DNA of 64,000 bases from Erigeron canadensis (taxonomy: Eukaryota; Streptophyta; Magnoliopsida; Asterales; Asteraceae), in the NCBI RefSeq assembly GCF_010389155.1, contig NC_057765.1, positions 25,236,980 through 25,300,979 on the forward strand. The letters are read 5' to 3'. Under the pieces are notes generated by a model. That model saw only the letters and a list, made by a program, of their open reading frames with translations, was not told the origin of the DNA and ran no database searches. Position numbers and translations under genes: made by a program. Positions 22,405 to 34,280 of this stretch are shown one piece after another (position 1 is the first letter of the stretch; the number at the start of each line of letters is the position of its first letter).

Positions 22405-24047
22405 TGATGAGCGTCCATTTTGTGATAAAAACCCCTAAAGAAAGGCTTCATTTCTATGCTTAAATGAGTTATTATTCCGGAACTATTGGTACTTAATGAA
22501 TGATGTGATTATGCAGGTTCCCGGAAGATGTGAGAGAGGGTAAATGACATCATGTGACTCAAGAAGGAAGCCTATAAAGTTACAACACATAAAGAAGTGG
22601 TTCGAGCCAAACGAAGACACAAGTGCAAGACAGCAGCCACCAGCGGCCGTTGGCCACCTAACCAGCGCCGCTGGTACTCACTAGCGTCCGCTCCCCAGCC
22701 AACCAGCGCTGCTATTCGTTCACCAGCGACCGCTCCTCGACCAACCAGCGCTGCTAGCCTAAGGAAGCCCAGGACCAGCGCCGCTGGTCAGCCCACCAGC
22801 GCCGCTGGTCGGCCCAGATCTGAAACCGACTTTAACACCTATTTAAGTCGACCTAACCCTCAAAACCCTCAAAGAGAGCCGATTCAGTAGCCCTAACTCC
22901 TGTAACGGGCAGTTACAAGGGAGAAGAAAACTAACAGCCATTTAGCTGACTAACGGCCGGCACACGTTGTTTTTGTATACATAGACAATTAGGGTTCAGT
23001 TTTTGTGACGAATTTTTGCATAAAAGTTCTTTAGTTTTCTCATAATTCTAAGCTTTTGGAGCAAACAAGTTGTTAGGGTTTTACATCTTTGCACCTTTGG
23101 ATTGTAATCATCATTGCTACCGGATTATCTTCAATCATTTCGGTATAATATGATTTCTTCTCTATTCTTTTGTTATTGTGTTTTAATTATGAGTAGCTAA
23201 ATCTCTTGCACCCGCTTGGGTAGTAATCATGTCATAGGGTCGAATTAATGTTGCTTGTGAGTGTTGAACAAGGTTTATATGTTTAATCGAAGATCCACAT
23301 TTATTTGGATTTAAATATTGTTTTCAACTTTTATATTAATTGATTGATAATTGTAATTAGAAGTTCGGGAAAAATCTATGTTATTGTCAATTGATTTATG
23401 AAACGGTTAATCGGTCTATAATTAACCTAAAATCGTTGGAGTTCGGGAGAAACCAACGATAAAGATTTTAAACAATTAAATTCATTTCGAGTGAGTCAAC
23501 GCTTATGATAGAGGGATCTAATTAGGCGAATAAGTAGTTCGGGAGAAAGCTTTTAAAGATTAAATCATAAAATCAACTTAGGTTCTTAACGCTTAATTGT
23601 TTTGAGTAGAAATTAAGTGCGGAGCAATAATCATATCTAAAGCAATTAAAGTTTCAAGTATAACGGGAGTTCATCTTGTCTACCTTCTAAGTCGTTCAAC
23701 AAAAGCAAGTAATATTTAGACCCGATGATTGGCATGTTAGCTGATCCAAGTAGGTGTTCTTTTTAAATATTTGTTAAGATTCAACAACCAAATATTCTCT
23801 TGCGATTAATCGTACGGGATTACTTACTTTTCTTACTAACTTTTGCAACGTGACAACTCGGCCACGAAACCCCCTTTTTTAATCTGAATCACTTTTTTGT
23901 AACAATTGCTTAATAAGTCCTTGTGTTCAACCTCGGTTTACCAAGTCAACTATATTGCATACGAACGGGTTCACTGTTCGCAAGTGTGTAGTAGTCAGTA
24001 GCTAGGTATTCCATGTTTATAAATTTAAGACTAGAAAATACACATCA
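22405..24047 (+). mobile_element. Chimeric LTR: family A head joined to family B tail
   Basis: 22405 to about 22892 matches the family A LTR at 40102-40560 (start TGATGAGCGTCC, CCAGCGCCGCTGG array, TTTAAGTCGA). From about 22893 (CTAACTCCTG) to 24047 it matches the family B LTR at 34553-35763 (TAACGG-type array, ending AAAATACACATCA). The A tail and the first 272 bp of the B LTR are absent. Both pieces are only a few per cent different from their partners by eye. Confidence 0.85.
22640..22815. repeat. Array of ACCAGC-GCC-GCTGGT inverted-repeat words
   Basis: About seven exact or variant copies (GCCGCTGGT, GCTGCTA, GTCCGCT variants). The same word recurs at 36490-36620, 38450-38590 and 40330-40480, always in family A sequence. 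Confidence 0.8.
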
Positions 24048-24053
24048 AGTTTT

Positions 24054-24071
24054 TGGCGCCGCTGTCGGGGA
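24054..24071 (+). other. Family B primer-binding site (tRNA-Asp type)
   Basis: TGGCGCCGCTGTCGGGGA, two mismatches from the plant tRNA-Asp complement TGGCGCCGTTGCCGGGG. Athila-like elements use this primer. Confidence 0.7.
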
Positions 24072-24239
24072 CTTAAATTAAGTAGTTGTTCGTTTTGTGA
24101 TTTGATGCTTCCTTGCATTCATTTGTGAGGAAATTATTTGTTTTTAATAGATAGATTTTATTTTTGTTTAGTTTTGTTTTTGTAGTTTTTGGTGCGGGTA
24201 ACGGTATTTCTTGTGGTACGTGTGCAGGTGCTTTGTTAG

Positions 24240-26463
24240 TTGATGAACGCAAGAGCCTCTGGTAGACCTTTGCTTAGTCCTCAGTCTAATCCCGGGAAAA
24301 CCAGAAGACGCTTACTTAGATCAAACAACACGGAGCCCTCAAACACCGACAAAATAGATTCAGGTACCAAAAACAATGACCAACCGGACGTAGACTTGGA
24401 TCAACACTACTCAAAAAAGGATTCAACGTCCGAAGTTCACTTAAGTACCAAATTCTCCGAAAGTAGTGGTTTGTTCAAAACTGGTGACAGCTCAAAGGAA
24501 GAAGATTATCACGATAAAACTCATAAACCAGATTCAACAGTAATTCCTCAAGCAAATCTTTAAGTAAATCAACCAGTTAGAGTAAGGAGAATGGGTGATC
24601 AAGAGCAACCGGTCAACCCCAACAACCATCTTTACGGTGGCCGAAGAAGAAATGTACGTAATAGGGGTACTCCAATTCGCCTTCCAACCACCGGAGTTAA
24701 ATTTTCTCTCAAGGGAAGTCATTTGAAAAGTGTGGAGGAAGAGAAGTTTGACGGGGTAACCAACAATGATCAGAATCGGCCATTTAGAGAGGTTTGAGAA
24801 GATTTGTAGGTTTTACCATTATGGCGCAAATCAGGATGATAATGTGAAGCTTGAGCTTTTTCCACTCACTTTATGTGGAGAAGCTAAGGCGTGGCTCAAG
24901 GAACAGCCAGACGATTTGTATACCACTTGGGATGAGCTTTTTCCACTCGTGTTGGTTTTATTGATGAGTTCTACTGTATAAGGACTCAAAGACAGTTGGA
25001 AAACAAAATCCGATTATTCACTCAAGATCCAGGGGAAGATGTAGTAGATGCTTGGAAACGGTATAAGGAGATGATCAGGAACTGTCCAGGAAATAATCTG
25101 AACATGGAAGCAGTGGTTGAAATTTTTTATGACGGTTTGCTTAAGAGAACTCGAAGGGAACTTGCTGGGCATTCGGGGGTAGTTTGAAGAATGTGACACC
25201 TAGTGAGGGGTACAAAATCCTCGATTACATGGCTAAAGAGTTTTTTGGTCGTGAAGAACTTCTGAGTAGGAGAACTGCAAGCAAGACGGTTGCAAAGTTG
25301 GAAAGTGGTGAAGAGTCCAGTTTGGTTGCTGAAGTCAAAGCACTCTCGAAGCAGATGAATGAGAGATTTGACAACCAAGACATGAGGTTCAAAAGCACTG
25401 AAAGAGATGTGAACGTGATTGCTGATGGATGTGACTACTGTGGAGACATGCACTATTCAGAAGATTGCCCGGATAAGCCGGCCCAAGAAATTAATTATGT
25501 GCAAAATCAGCAAGGGAACTTCAACCAGAATACCGGTTATCGAAACCGGCCATCAGGCACTTCTTTTTCCTCTTCCCCATTTAATAATGCTAATAATTCT
25601 GGTTTTAGTGGAAACAGGTTCAGCGGATTCAACAGTCAGCAGAATGCGAATGCTGAATTAAGAGAGATAATGAAGGATTTGGTTGGCGCTCAGAAAGCCA
25701 CCAATCAGAAGGTCGAAGAACAGAACGAGAAGGTGGCTTCTAAATGGGATGCTATGACTACTAGATTGGACGGGTTGGCTAATAAGCTGGAGCAGAGTAC
25801 AAAGAGTACTCAAGCAACATTTCAGGATATCGAGGCTAAGCTTGAAAGGCTAGGAACATCAAACAGGCATCCCGGTACATTACCGAGCAATACTCAGCAG
25901 AATCCTAAGCCTCAACAGAATAGCCAAGGATCAGGAGCCAAGTATAGCCACCCGAACGCTAGAAATGAGCAAGTCAACGCGATCACAACAAGAGCAGGTA
26001 ACACTTATAATTCTGCAAATCCCTTGCCTAATGATGTTACTCCTCTTGTGCAGGGTGAAGCCGGTGAAGCTGTTGATAATGAGATTGAGATGGAACCGAA
26101 CCCAACCGTGAAGACACCGGCCATTCCATCGAAGACTGTTGAGAAGACTACTGTGGAGAAACCACCGGTTAAGCCATATCAGCCGAAGATACCTTTATTC
26201 AACGATTGAGGAAAGCGAAGATCAAAGAAAATTTTAAAAAGTTTGTTGATTTGATTCAAAATGTTAACATTACTGTTCCTCTAGTTGATCTTCTTGCAGG
26301 TATGCCAAACTATGCAAAGTTTCTCAAAGATCTCATTTCGGATAAGAAGAAGTTAGAAGAGGCGAAGACAGCTGTAATGAGTGCTGAGGTGTCAGCTATC
26401 ATCAAGAATGAGATTCCTCCTAAGTTGGAAGATCCAGGGAGTTTTCTTATCTCTTGTGCTTAA
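24240..26463 (+). pseudogene. Athila-like gag (family B), broken
   Basis: Basic N-terminus (KTRRRLLRSN). The retrotransposon gag core is legible as GEAKAWLKEQPDDLYTTWDELF and RYKEMIRNCPGNN. A zinc knuckle CDYCGDMHYSEDC follows (C-x2-C-x3-H-x4-C, one residue short of the usual spacing). After it come a Gln/Asn-rich linker with coiled-coil heptads, the DLLAGMPNYAKFLKDLIS motif and EDPGSFLI, where protease should start. Damage seen: a stop at 24561, frameshifts near 24775, 24940 and 25180, and stops at 26207 and 26461. Would have formed the virus-like particle shell. Confidence 0.8.
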
Positions 26464-28798
26464 CGTAGATTGAACTCGAACATGAAAGATGTGGTTTAAA
26501 AAGAGAATTAAATTGCTTGATGCGGGAATCATATTCCCCATTTCGGATAGTTCATGGGTAAGTCCGGTACATTGTGTACCAAAAAAGGGTGTGATGACCG
26601 TAGTTTTGAATGAAAAGAATGAATTGATTCCCACTAGAACTGTCACGGGGTGGAGGGTATGTATTGATTATCGAAAATTGAATGATGCAACCAGCAAAGA
26701 TCACTTTTCCTTGCCCTTTAATGATCAAATGCTTGAACGGTTAGCCGGAAATGAGTATTTTTGCTTTTTGGATGGGTTCTCCGGGTATTTCCAAATACCC
26801 ATTGACCCCAAAGACCAAGAAAAGACCACGTTTACTTGTCCCTATGGCACTTATGCTTATAGGAGGATGCCATTTGGTCTTTGCAATGTCCCTGGAACTT
26901 TTCAAAGATGTATGATTGTCATTTTTCAAGACATGATCAAAACTTTCATGGAAGTTTTCATGGATGATTTTTCTGTTTTTGGTAGTTCTTTTGAGAGTTG
27001 TTTAGAAAGTCTTGATAAAATGCTTGAAAGATGTGAAAGGGCACACTTGGTCTTGAATTGGGAAAAATTTCACTTCATGGTGAAGGAAGGCGTTGTGTTG
27101 GGAAATAAAGTTTCTAAAACGGGTCTAGAGGTTGATAAATCAAAAATTGATGTTATCGCTAAATTACCTCCACCCACTAATGTCAAGTCGATTAGAAGCT
27201 TTTTGGGTGATGCCGGTTTTTATCGTAGGTTCATAAAGGATTTTTCAAAGATAACCCGGCCAATGACCAAGTTGTTAGAAAAAGATGTCCTATTTGTGTT
27301 TAATGATGAGTGTCTTAACGCATTTAACTTGTTAAAGAAAGAATTGATTAATGCACTAATTATGATTTCACCCTATTGGTCATTACCCTTTGAGTTAATG
27401 TGTGATGCTAGTGACTATGCCTTAGGGGCCGTTGTAGGCCAAAGGGAGGATAAACATTTCCGTCCCATTTCTTATGCTAGCAAGACTTGGAATCCGGCCC
27501 AACAAAATTACACTGTGACTGAGAAAGATGCTAGTGACTATGCCTTAGGGGCCGTTGTGTATGCTTTTGACAAATTTCGTCCCTACTTGGTTTTGAATAA
27601 GACTATTGTTTACACGGATCATTCCGCATTAAGGTACTTGTTTTCAAAACAAGATGCCAAGACCCGTCTCATCCATTGGGTCTTGCTCTTGCAAGAATTT
27701 GACATAGAGATCAAGGATAAAAAGGGGGCGGAGAATGTGGCGGCCGATCACTTAAGTAGGCTCGAAAACGCTCACCTTGAGGAGTTGCAAGAGCATGAGA
27801 TTAATGATTATTTTCCTGATGAAGATTTGATGCAGGTACAAGGTGAAGAAGAACCATGGTTTGCGGACATTGCTAATTATCTTTGTGCTAACGTTCTTCC
27901 TGAAGAAATGACATCTCAACAAAAGAAGAAATTCTTTTCTGAGATTAAGCATTATTTTTGGGAAGAACTGTATTTGTTTAGAATGTGTGCAGATGGAATG
28001 ATCAGGAGATGTGTTTCCGGTGCTGAAATTCGTGAGATTTTGGATGCATGCCACCATGGTCCTACCGGTGGTCAGTATGGACCATCTGTGACAGGTAAGA
28101 AGGTATATGATGCAGGATTCTATTGGCCTACCATTTTCAGGGAAGCAAAGACTTTGGTAGAAATTTGTGATGCATGTCAACGTCAAAGTAATATCACTAA
28201 GAGAGACGAAATGCCTCAACAAATGATAGATGTATGTGAGGTTTTTGATGTATGGGGGATTGATTTTATGGGTCCTTTTCCTCCGTCACATAAGTTCTTT
28301 TATATTTTGGTAGCCGTTGATTATGTGTCCAAGTGGGCCGAGGCTAAAGCTCTTCCGCCTAATGATGCTAAAGTTGTAATTGAATTCTTGAAAAAGTTGT
28401 TTAGTCGTTTTGGTGTACCAAAGGCCTTAATTAGTGATCGCGGGTCCCATTTCACGAATCACCAGCTTGCTAAGGTTTTCAAGAGGTATGGGGTCACCCA
28501 TAGGTTCTCTACCTCTTATCAACCTCAAACAAGCGGCCAAGTGGAAAACACAAATAGAGCTTTGAAGAGGATCCTTGAAAAGACCGTGCATGATAACCCA
28601 AAGATTTGGGCCAAGAGGCTTGATGATGCCTTGTGGGCGTTTCGAACCACCTACAAGAGTCCAATTGGTACTACTCTTTATAAGCTTCTTTATGGTAAAA
28701 CTTGTCATCTCCCGGTTGAGATTGAGCACAGAGCCTACTAGGCTTTGCAAAATTGTAATATGGATCTAATCTTGGCTGGTGAGAAAAGGTTTTTGTAG
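26464..28798 (+). pseudogene. Athila-like pol (family B): RT, RNase H, integrase
   Basis: A 750-residue open frame (26489-28741). The RT reads [27 protein letters not shown] and [10 protein letters not shown] (catalytic). The RNase H has [11 protein letters not shown] but has lost its ELLA Glu to a templated duplication. The integrase has an HHCC zinc finger with the second His changed (GGQYG instead of GGHYG), then D,D,E in [17 protein letters not shown] and SGQVENTN. Protease and the first part of RT are deleted: gag's DPGSFLI is followed within about 20 bp by RT sequence. The frame ends in TAG at 28739-28741 (Trp position), and a second TAG lies at 28796-28798. Confidence 0.9.
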
Positions 28799-29140
28799 TT
28801 GCACGAGTTGGATGAAATGAGGTTGCAAGCTTATGACAACTCCATGCTATACAAGGAGCGTACAAAAGCTTGGCATGATAGGAAGATCAAGAGGAAGGAA
28901 TTTAAAGCCGGTGACAAGCTACTTTTATTTCAATCAAAGTACAAAATCAAAGCACCAAAGCTCAAGTCGAGATGGGTTGGACCGTATGTGGTGAAAAGGA
29001 GTTATTCATCCGGATATGTGGAGTTGTATGGCAATGATGAGAGTTTTATTGTGAATGGACAACGCTTGAAGCATTATCATGAAGAAGATGAAGAAAATGT
29101 GGAGGTGTTCCAAATTGGCTTTTATGCCATCAACAAGTGA
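28799..29140 (+). pseudogene. Integrase C-terminal part (family B)
   Basis: Same frame as the preceding integrase after two stop codons: LHELDEMRLQAYDNS, KAWHDRKIKRKEFKAGDKLL, LKSRWVGPYVVKR (GPY/F-type module) and NGQRLKHYHEE. Ends with the natural stop of pol, about 60 bp before the conserved stem-loop. Confidence 0.85.
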
Positions 29141-29199
29141 AAGTGAAAGTGAAAGGGTGATCGAGTCAAGCTAAGGACTCGTTAATAAATTAAGCGCTT

Positions 29200-29217
29200 C
29201 TCGGGAGGCAACCCGAG
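29200..29217 (+). other. Post-pol RNA stem-loop (family B)
   Basis: CTCGGG-AGGCAA-CCCGAG, 6-bp stem with 6-nt loop, preceded by GACTCGTTAA and GCGCTTC. Matches the family A stem-loop at 38068-38085 with one compensatory pair change. Confidence 0.75.
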
Positions 29218-30501
29218 TTTGTTTCTTTTTATCTTTCATTTTATCTTGTCATTTTCTTTTCCTAAAATCGAAAAGTCCATAAAAATTGAAAATTTCTAAA
29301 AAAGCCAAAAAGATTTTGTTTAATTTCTCTATTTTCAATTATTTTTCAGTTTTTAATGTTTTTGTATCAAGAATTGCAGGTCCGAAGGTCGTCTCGAGCG
29401 TCGAGGTAAGTAATGTGCAAAGGTAAGTAAAAGTGTCATTAGTAAGTTGTCACTTCAGGTCCTGTCGTCTGTTAAGTGTCAAATGGTCGTTAAAATTTGA
29501 CTTTTCAAGACGCGTGTAACCCCCGTTACCCACCTAATGGCCGTTAGGTGGGGATTTTGTTTTCTTGCTGTAACTGCCAGTTAGGGCTGTAACTGCCAGT
29601 TAGGGTCCTTTGTTTTTGTCACGGCCGTTAGCTGACTGACCCCCGTTAGGCTCCCTGTTGTTTTGTAACGCCCGTTACCCTAGTAACAGCCGTTAGAAGG
29701 GTGGTTTGTGGTTTCTCCTGTAACGGCCAGTTAGGGATGTAACGCCCGTTAGTCCCTTTTTGATTTGTAACTACCGTTAGTACGCTAACTCCCATTAGAC
29801 GCTGGTTGATTTGTAATGCCCGTGAGACCTGTAACGGCCGATTAATAGGATAGAATAAGGTCAATTATTGCAGGGAAATCTAAAAAAAATCTAAAAATCA
29901 CACATAATGCGACTGAGAGAAAAAAGAAGAAGAGAAAAGAAGGTTTTCTTGCTTAAAGTGTTTCTTCTCTTTTTCTTACAAAAATCTCTAATTTCCTTGT
30001 TCAATCTTCAAGTTCTTCAGGTATTATTCTTCAATCTTTTCTTTTAATTTTCATTTGTTTAATAAATTGAAGATAATTATTGTTTTTGAAGATATTATGT
30101 GTGTAGGGTTTATGTTTAATGGGTATGGTTATTTTATCAATGATATATTTTTTAGCCATAGTCATTAATTTTATGATTAAGATTATTGTTTGTTCTTCCC
30201 CATGATTTTGTTTAAGTGTGGGGGAAGATTCAAGTTTGTTGATTTGGGGATTTGAATGGATTTTTGTTAAATAATCGCTTAAATAGATTTTGTTTTAGTT
30301 AAGGGTTTAATGTTCTTTAATTAGGAGATGATTTTTAATTGAATGACTTTGGTGATTAGTTAACAAAATAAGCTTTTGAGATTTTATAAGGATTTTGATG
30401 GTGGAGTTTGAATTATGTGACTGTGATAACGGTTTAAGTTCAAGAATTGTTACATTGTCAAATTATTTTGTAGACTTATATGTGTTTGTTTATTTTTGTA
30501 G
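29218..30501 (+). other. Inter-ORF leader of family B with palindrome array and splice signals
   Basis: 29510-29850 holds about a dozen TAACNNCCNGTTA words (perfect form TAACGGCCGTTA). Donor-like CGAG|GTAAGTAATG lies near 29411 and AAAG|GTAAGTAAAA near 29422. A pyrimidine-rich stretch ending TTTTTGTAG abuts the ATG at 30502, suggesting the next ORF is made from a spliced RNA. A G/A-rich AAGAAGAAG tract lies near 29930. Confidence 0.6.
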
Positions 30502-32021
30502 ATGGCTACCAAGAGACAACGTGATATGCAGAGGGCTGCAGCTGCAGTTGAAGCTTCGGTTTCAAGAGCTCGACAACCGGAAGCTCAAGCACCCGTCATC
30601 CGTACTCCTGATCAGGTACCAGAAAAGTACCAACCCAAGATTACTTTGGACGTGGTAAGGCGTAAGCCTATGATCGCTAATAGGAGATTAGATTTTGAAA
30701 ACTTAGGGGAGTTAGGAGTAGATGTTGATGAATTGAATGGATTGTTGACACCCCCTTGGAGGGCTTTGTTCTCCATTAACACTAATATTTGGAGACATCT
30801 TTGCAATGAATTCTTATTTCGTTTCATTTGAATACTGATGAGGGTAGTTGTAAGAAAACGGTTATGACATTTCATTTAGGAGGTCAAGTTCATTGCATGT
30901 CTTATCAAGAATTTGGGGTACATTTGGGGTTTTATAGTGAAGATGATGTTCAGAGAGTGTCTTTTACTAGAGGAATTGTTACATGGCCTGCATCTATGAA
31001 TGCAGCTAGGTTTTGGGAGGAGGAAGATTTGAGTGATCAGGACTTCCACTATAATGTCAAACAGTCTGTTGTTAGAAATCCGGTGTATAAGTTGCTTTTG
31101 AGGATGATAGCCGAGACCATTTCGAATAGGCATAGTAGTTCAAACAATGCTACTAGTACTGATTTGTTTTTCTTGTATTACATGGTTTGGAAGGTCTCAT
31201 GTAACTTAGCCAGGGCTGTAGCTTTATATTTGTATGAAAAGGGGCATGGTAAAGCTAAGGGGCATGTAGCCGGTGGTTTCCTCGTTTGTCATTTGGCTGG
31301 GCGAATGGGATTGGTCCAGACGGATCAATTTGGTCTTCTACCGAGTTTTCAGGCTTATTGTCGTAGTGGGGTGTTTGATAGGGCAACAATGGTTAGGATG
31401 GGTATGGTTCGACCGAATGAGGAAATGGCGGTTGAGGATGAAGGAGATGAAATGGATGCTGAGGATGATGAGGATGAGATGGATGAGGAGCGGGAGACTG
31501 GTGTTGGTGTTTCTATGCCTACTGGAGGTTCTACCTCCAGCTCACATGCTTTTGATTTTTCAGGTTTAGGGCAGCGAGTGGATGAGATTTTTCATGGGAT
31601 TGTTGGAATAAACGACCGATTGGACCGCCAGGATGATTGGTCGCGGTTCGTTGGTAGTCAGGTTAACCGCATGGCGTACCAGCAGGAGTTCTTCCAGCCA
31701 TATATGCAGAGCTGGATTGCTTCTGAATCTCCTCCACAGGTTCCATCTGTGCCATTGCAGGTGCCTCACCAGCAGTTTCCTCCTCAGCAGCAGTTTGTGC
31801 CACCATCGATTTATCCCATCAGCCAGAATGCTTTTGATCATTACTAGCCACAGTACGGGCAGTCGGTTCCTTCAGATGCAGGTACCAGTAGTTCACGACC
31901 GGCTTCTTACAGTGGTGATAGGTATTCTGGTAATGCCTTTGACTTTCATGGCATATTTGAAGAGAGACGTGATGGTGATGGTGATGGCGCTCCTTCTGCT
32001 TTTCCCCCTCCTGAGTTTTGA
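30502..32021 (+). pseudogene. Athila ORF1-type protein in env position (family B)
   Basis: Begins MATKRQRDMQRAAAAVEAS right after a splice-acceptor-like TTTTTGTAG. One frameshift near 30826 joins 30502-30831 to 30828-31847. The body has the features of the Arabidopsis retrotransposon ORF-1 family: SYQEFGVHLGFY, WPASMNAARFWEEEDL, FFLYYMVWKVSCNLARAVA, an acidic tract (EDDEDEMDEE) and a Gln/Pro-rich tail. A TAG at 31845 is followed in frame by about 57 more codons to TGA at 32019. No signal peptide or clear membrane span, so calling it an envelope is by position only. Function unknown. Confidence 0.75.
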
Positions 32022-34261
32022 TTATTGATGGTTCATGGTTATTATTGTTGGAACATTTAACATATTCCGTACTCTTTTAATTTGTGTTTATTTGTTTATA
32101 ACCCCCTTTACGGGGTGATGAGAGTAGTTTTTTTTCTTTTTATGTTGGTTTGATTAAGTAGAATCGTACAATGCAGGGGCTTATTTTTATTAAGTTGATT
32201 GTCATATGCATATGCTGGCAGTAAGTTCAGCGCTCATTTTTCTTGTTGGAATCATTCACGCATGGAACACCATTCATACCCGACAAGTTTTTCTTGTTCT
32301 TTATTTCTCTTTTTAGTTACTTTCCCCTATTTTCCATAGTTTGCCTTAGTTTATTGGACATTGAGGACATTGTCCAACTTAAGTGTGGGTGGGGGGGGGG
32401 GGTAAATAAGAAAAAGTCGGGCATTTTAGAGGAGTTTTGAAACTTTTGCTTGCTTGTCCTTGTAGTTAATTGCTTTTGTCACCTAATTATACATATAATT
32501 GAGCAATGTAACTACATCTTTGGCAAAATTTTAATATGTGGAATGTGTTTTGACTGATTAACGTGGCATCCCTTCTGGATTAATAACATTGCTAGCATGC
32601 TTATAGCACCAAAACAACAAATTGTGAGATTATTAATTCATTGCTAGATATGATAGGTGTACAGTTTTGGAATTTTTAGCCTTGTAAATTTGTCCCTCTC
32701 TTAGGCTTTTGGATTTATCCAGAAGTAAGGGTCTCTTTTAGAGCTTTGAACTATGATGTGCAAGTTTGAGGTTGGTTTTCCATTTCCAGATTATTTAATT
32801 TGCTATGAGTGTGCCGGTGATGGCGTTGATTCTAGAACTTGTCTTGGTTGATCGTTCCGTGGTTTTCAAGATAATGAAGAGGAAAATTTAGGATAAAACC
32901 TTTGTTCTTTGTATGTTTTACCCTTTGTTTCGTAAAAATCTGTTATGTGCATGTTTTGTAATGTGCCTAGTAGCTAACTACACTAGTTAGTGAACCACCC
33001 GTTTAAAACCCTTATGTTGCACTCGTTTTTAGTGCAAGAAACAATAGAAAACATGTTGTCATTAGCCTGTTCTTTGCTATTAAATCCACCCTGAATATAC
33101 ACTTTTCCTAGCCATACCGATAGTCGAAGTCCTGGTGGGTCATTAGTTGCCTATGCTAGTGGATGGTTTGGGATTTGTCTTATTATGTCGAGTTGGGATA
33201 TTCTCATCAAATGGGGGTAGTTTGATTTCGTCATGATTTTGGATCGAGTCTGGATTATTCATGATAGCATTTTTATCAAATGATTTGCCATTGTTTTTAC
33301 ATTATTTAAGAGAATACCAATTAGTCAGAGTAAAAGTAGCTCACAAAAAAAAATGAATAAAAAGAATAAAAGAATTGAAAAACAGAAAAAGAGAAAAAAA
33401 TGAAAAAAGAGCTTGGGCTGTCAGTTGGTATTTCTCCTTTTTGTCAAATCATTTTTATTAGTTGGTTCATCATTTACACCAACATAAGCTTCATTGTTAC
33501 TTAGATTTATTGAGTTGAGTTGGTACATCTTTATAACCAACGAAATAGGATTTTGCAATACTATATCCTATAAGTTATTCTTCTTTAGTTGGCACATTCG
33601 TTTAAGCCAACATGCGTAGTTAGGCGGAAGGAGTTGTTTGATTGTCTTACACCACAATGGTGTCGGTTTCTATCGTTCTGTTGGGGGTATTGTCGGGAGA
33701 ACTTCTCGGGGTTTTGGACCGTTGGCAACTAATGACATGAGTTTGTTTGGACTAGACTATATGTGAAAATTTTGTTAAATGTTATGTTAGTTCTTTGTTA
33801 ACACCATTTGTTTACCCAAATTTCCATACCTCGTTTAAATACCCTGTTAAGCCTCAGATTTATTACAACCCTTAAAGTCCTCTTCTGATAGACGTTATAG
33901 GGCGCTAGCGCCTTGGCGATGTAGGAACTAACCTAGTACAAGCCTATGGTTAAAAGATTATGCTTCACGACTTGGCATTGAGTGATTATTCAAATATTCA
34001 ACCCCAAAAGTAAGTTAGTTGGAGTAGGATAGGCGAGATATCACTTATTCGTTTCATTTGTGCTTAGTCGTGTTATTAAGACTTATGCATCGGTCAAATA
34101 TAGTCAAACATTCCGGTTTTCATTTAAGATTAAAATTGCCTAACCATTTATTCTCATTTCCTGATTATGGTTGAGCTTCTTTTTGATTACTGAAATGTGG
34201 TTCCATAATGTGCCAAGGTATTTTATGACTTTCAGTTCGGATTTGCTTGAGGACAAGCAAA
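32022..34261 (+). other. Family B 3' non-coding region
   Basis: No gene. Contains an internal polypurine-like AAGTGTGGGTGGGGGGGGG (about 32379), an A-rich tract near 33340-33410, and the TTGAGGACAAGCAAA motif (about 34249) that precedes polypurine tracts of these elements. Confidence 0.65.
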
Positions 34262-34280
34262 GTTTAAGTGTGGGGGAATT
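34262..34280 (+). other. Family B polypurine tract
   Basis: GTTTAAGTGTGGGGGAATT directly before the LTR start TGATGTGTCA. Confidence 0.75.

Noticed and set aside
22597..22890. 97-codon Arg/Pro/Ala-rich frame
   Set aside because: Translation of the CCAGCGCCGCTGG word array in the LTR, not a protein.
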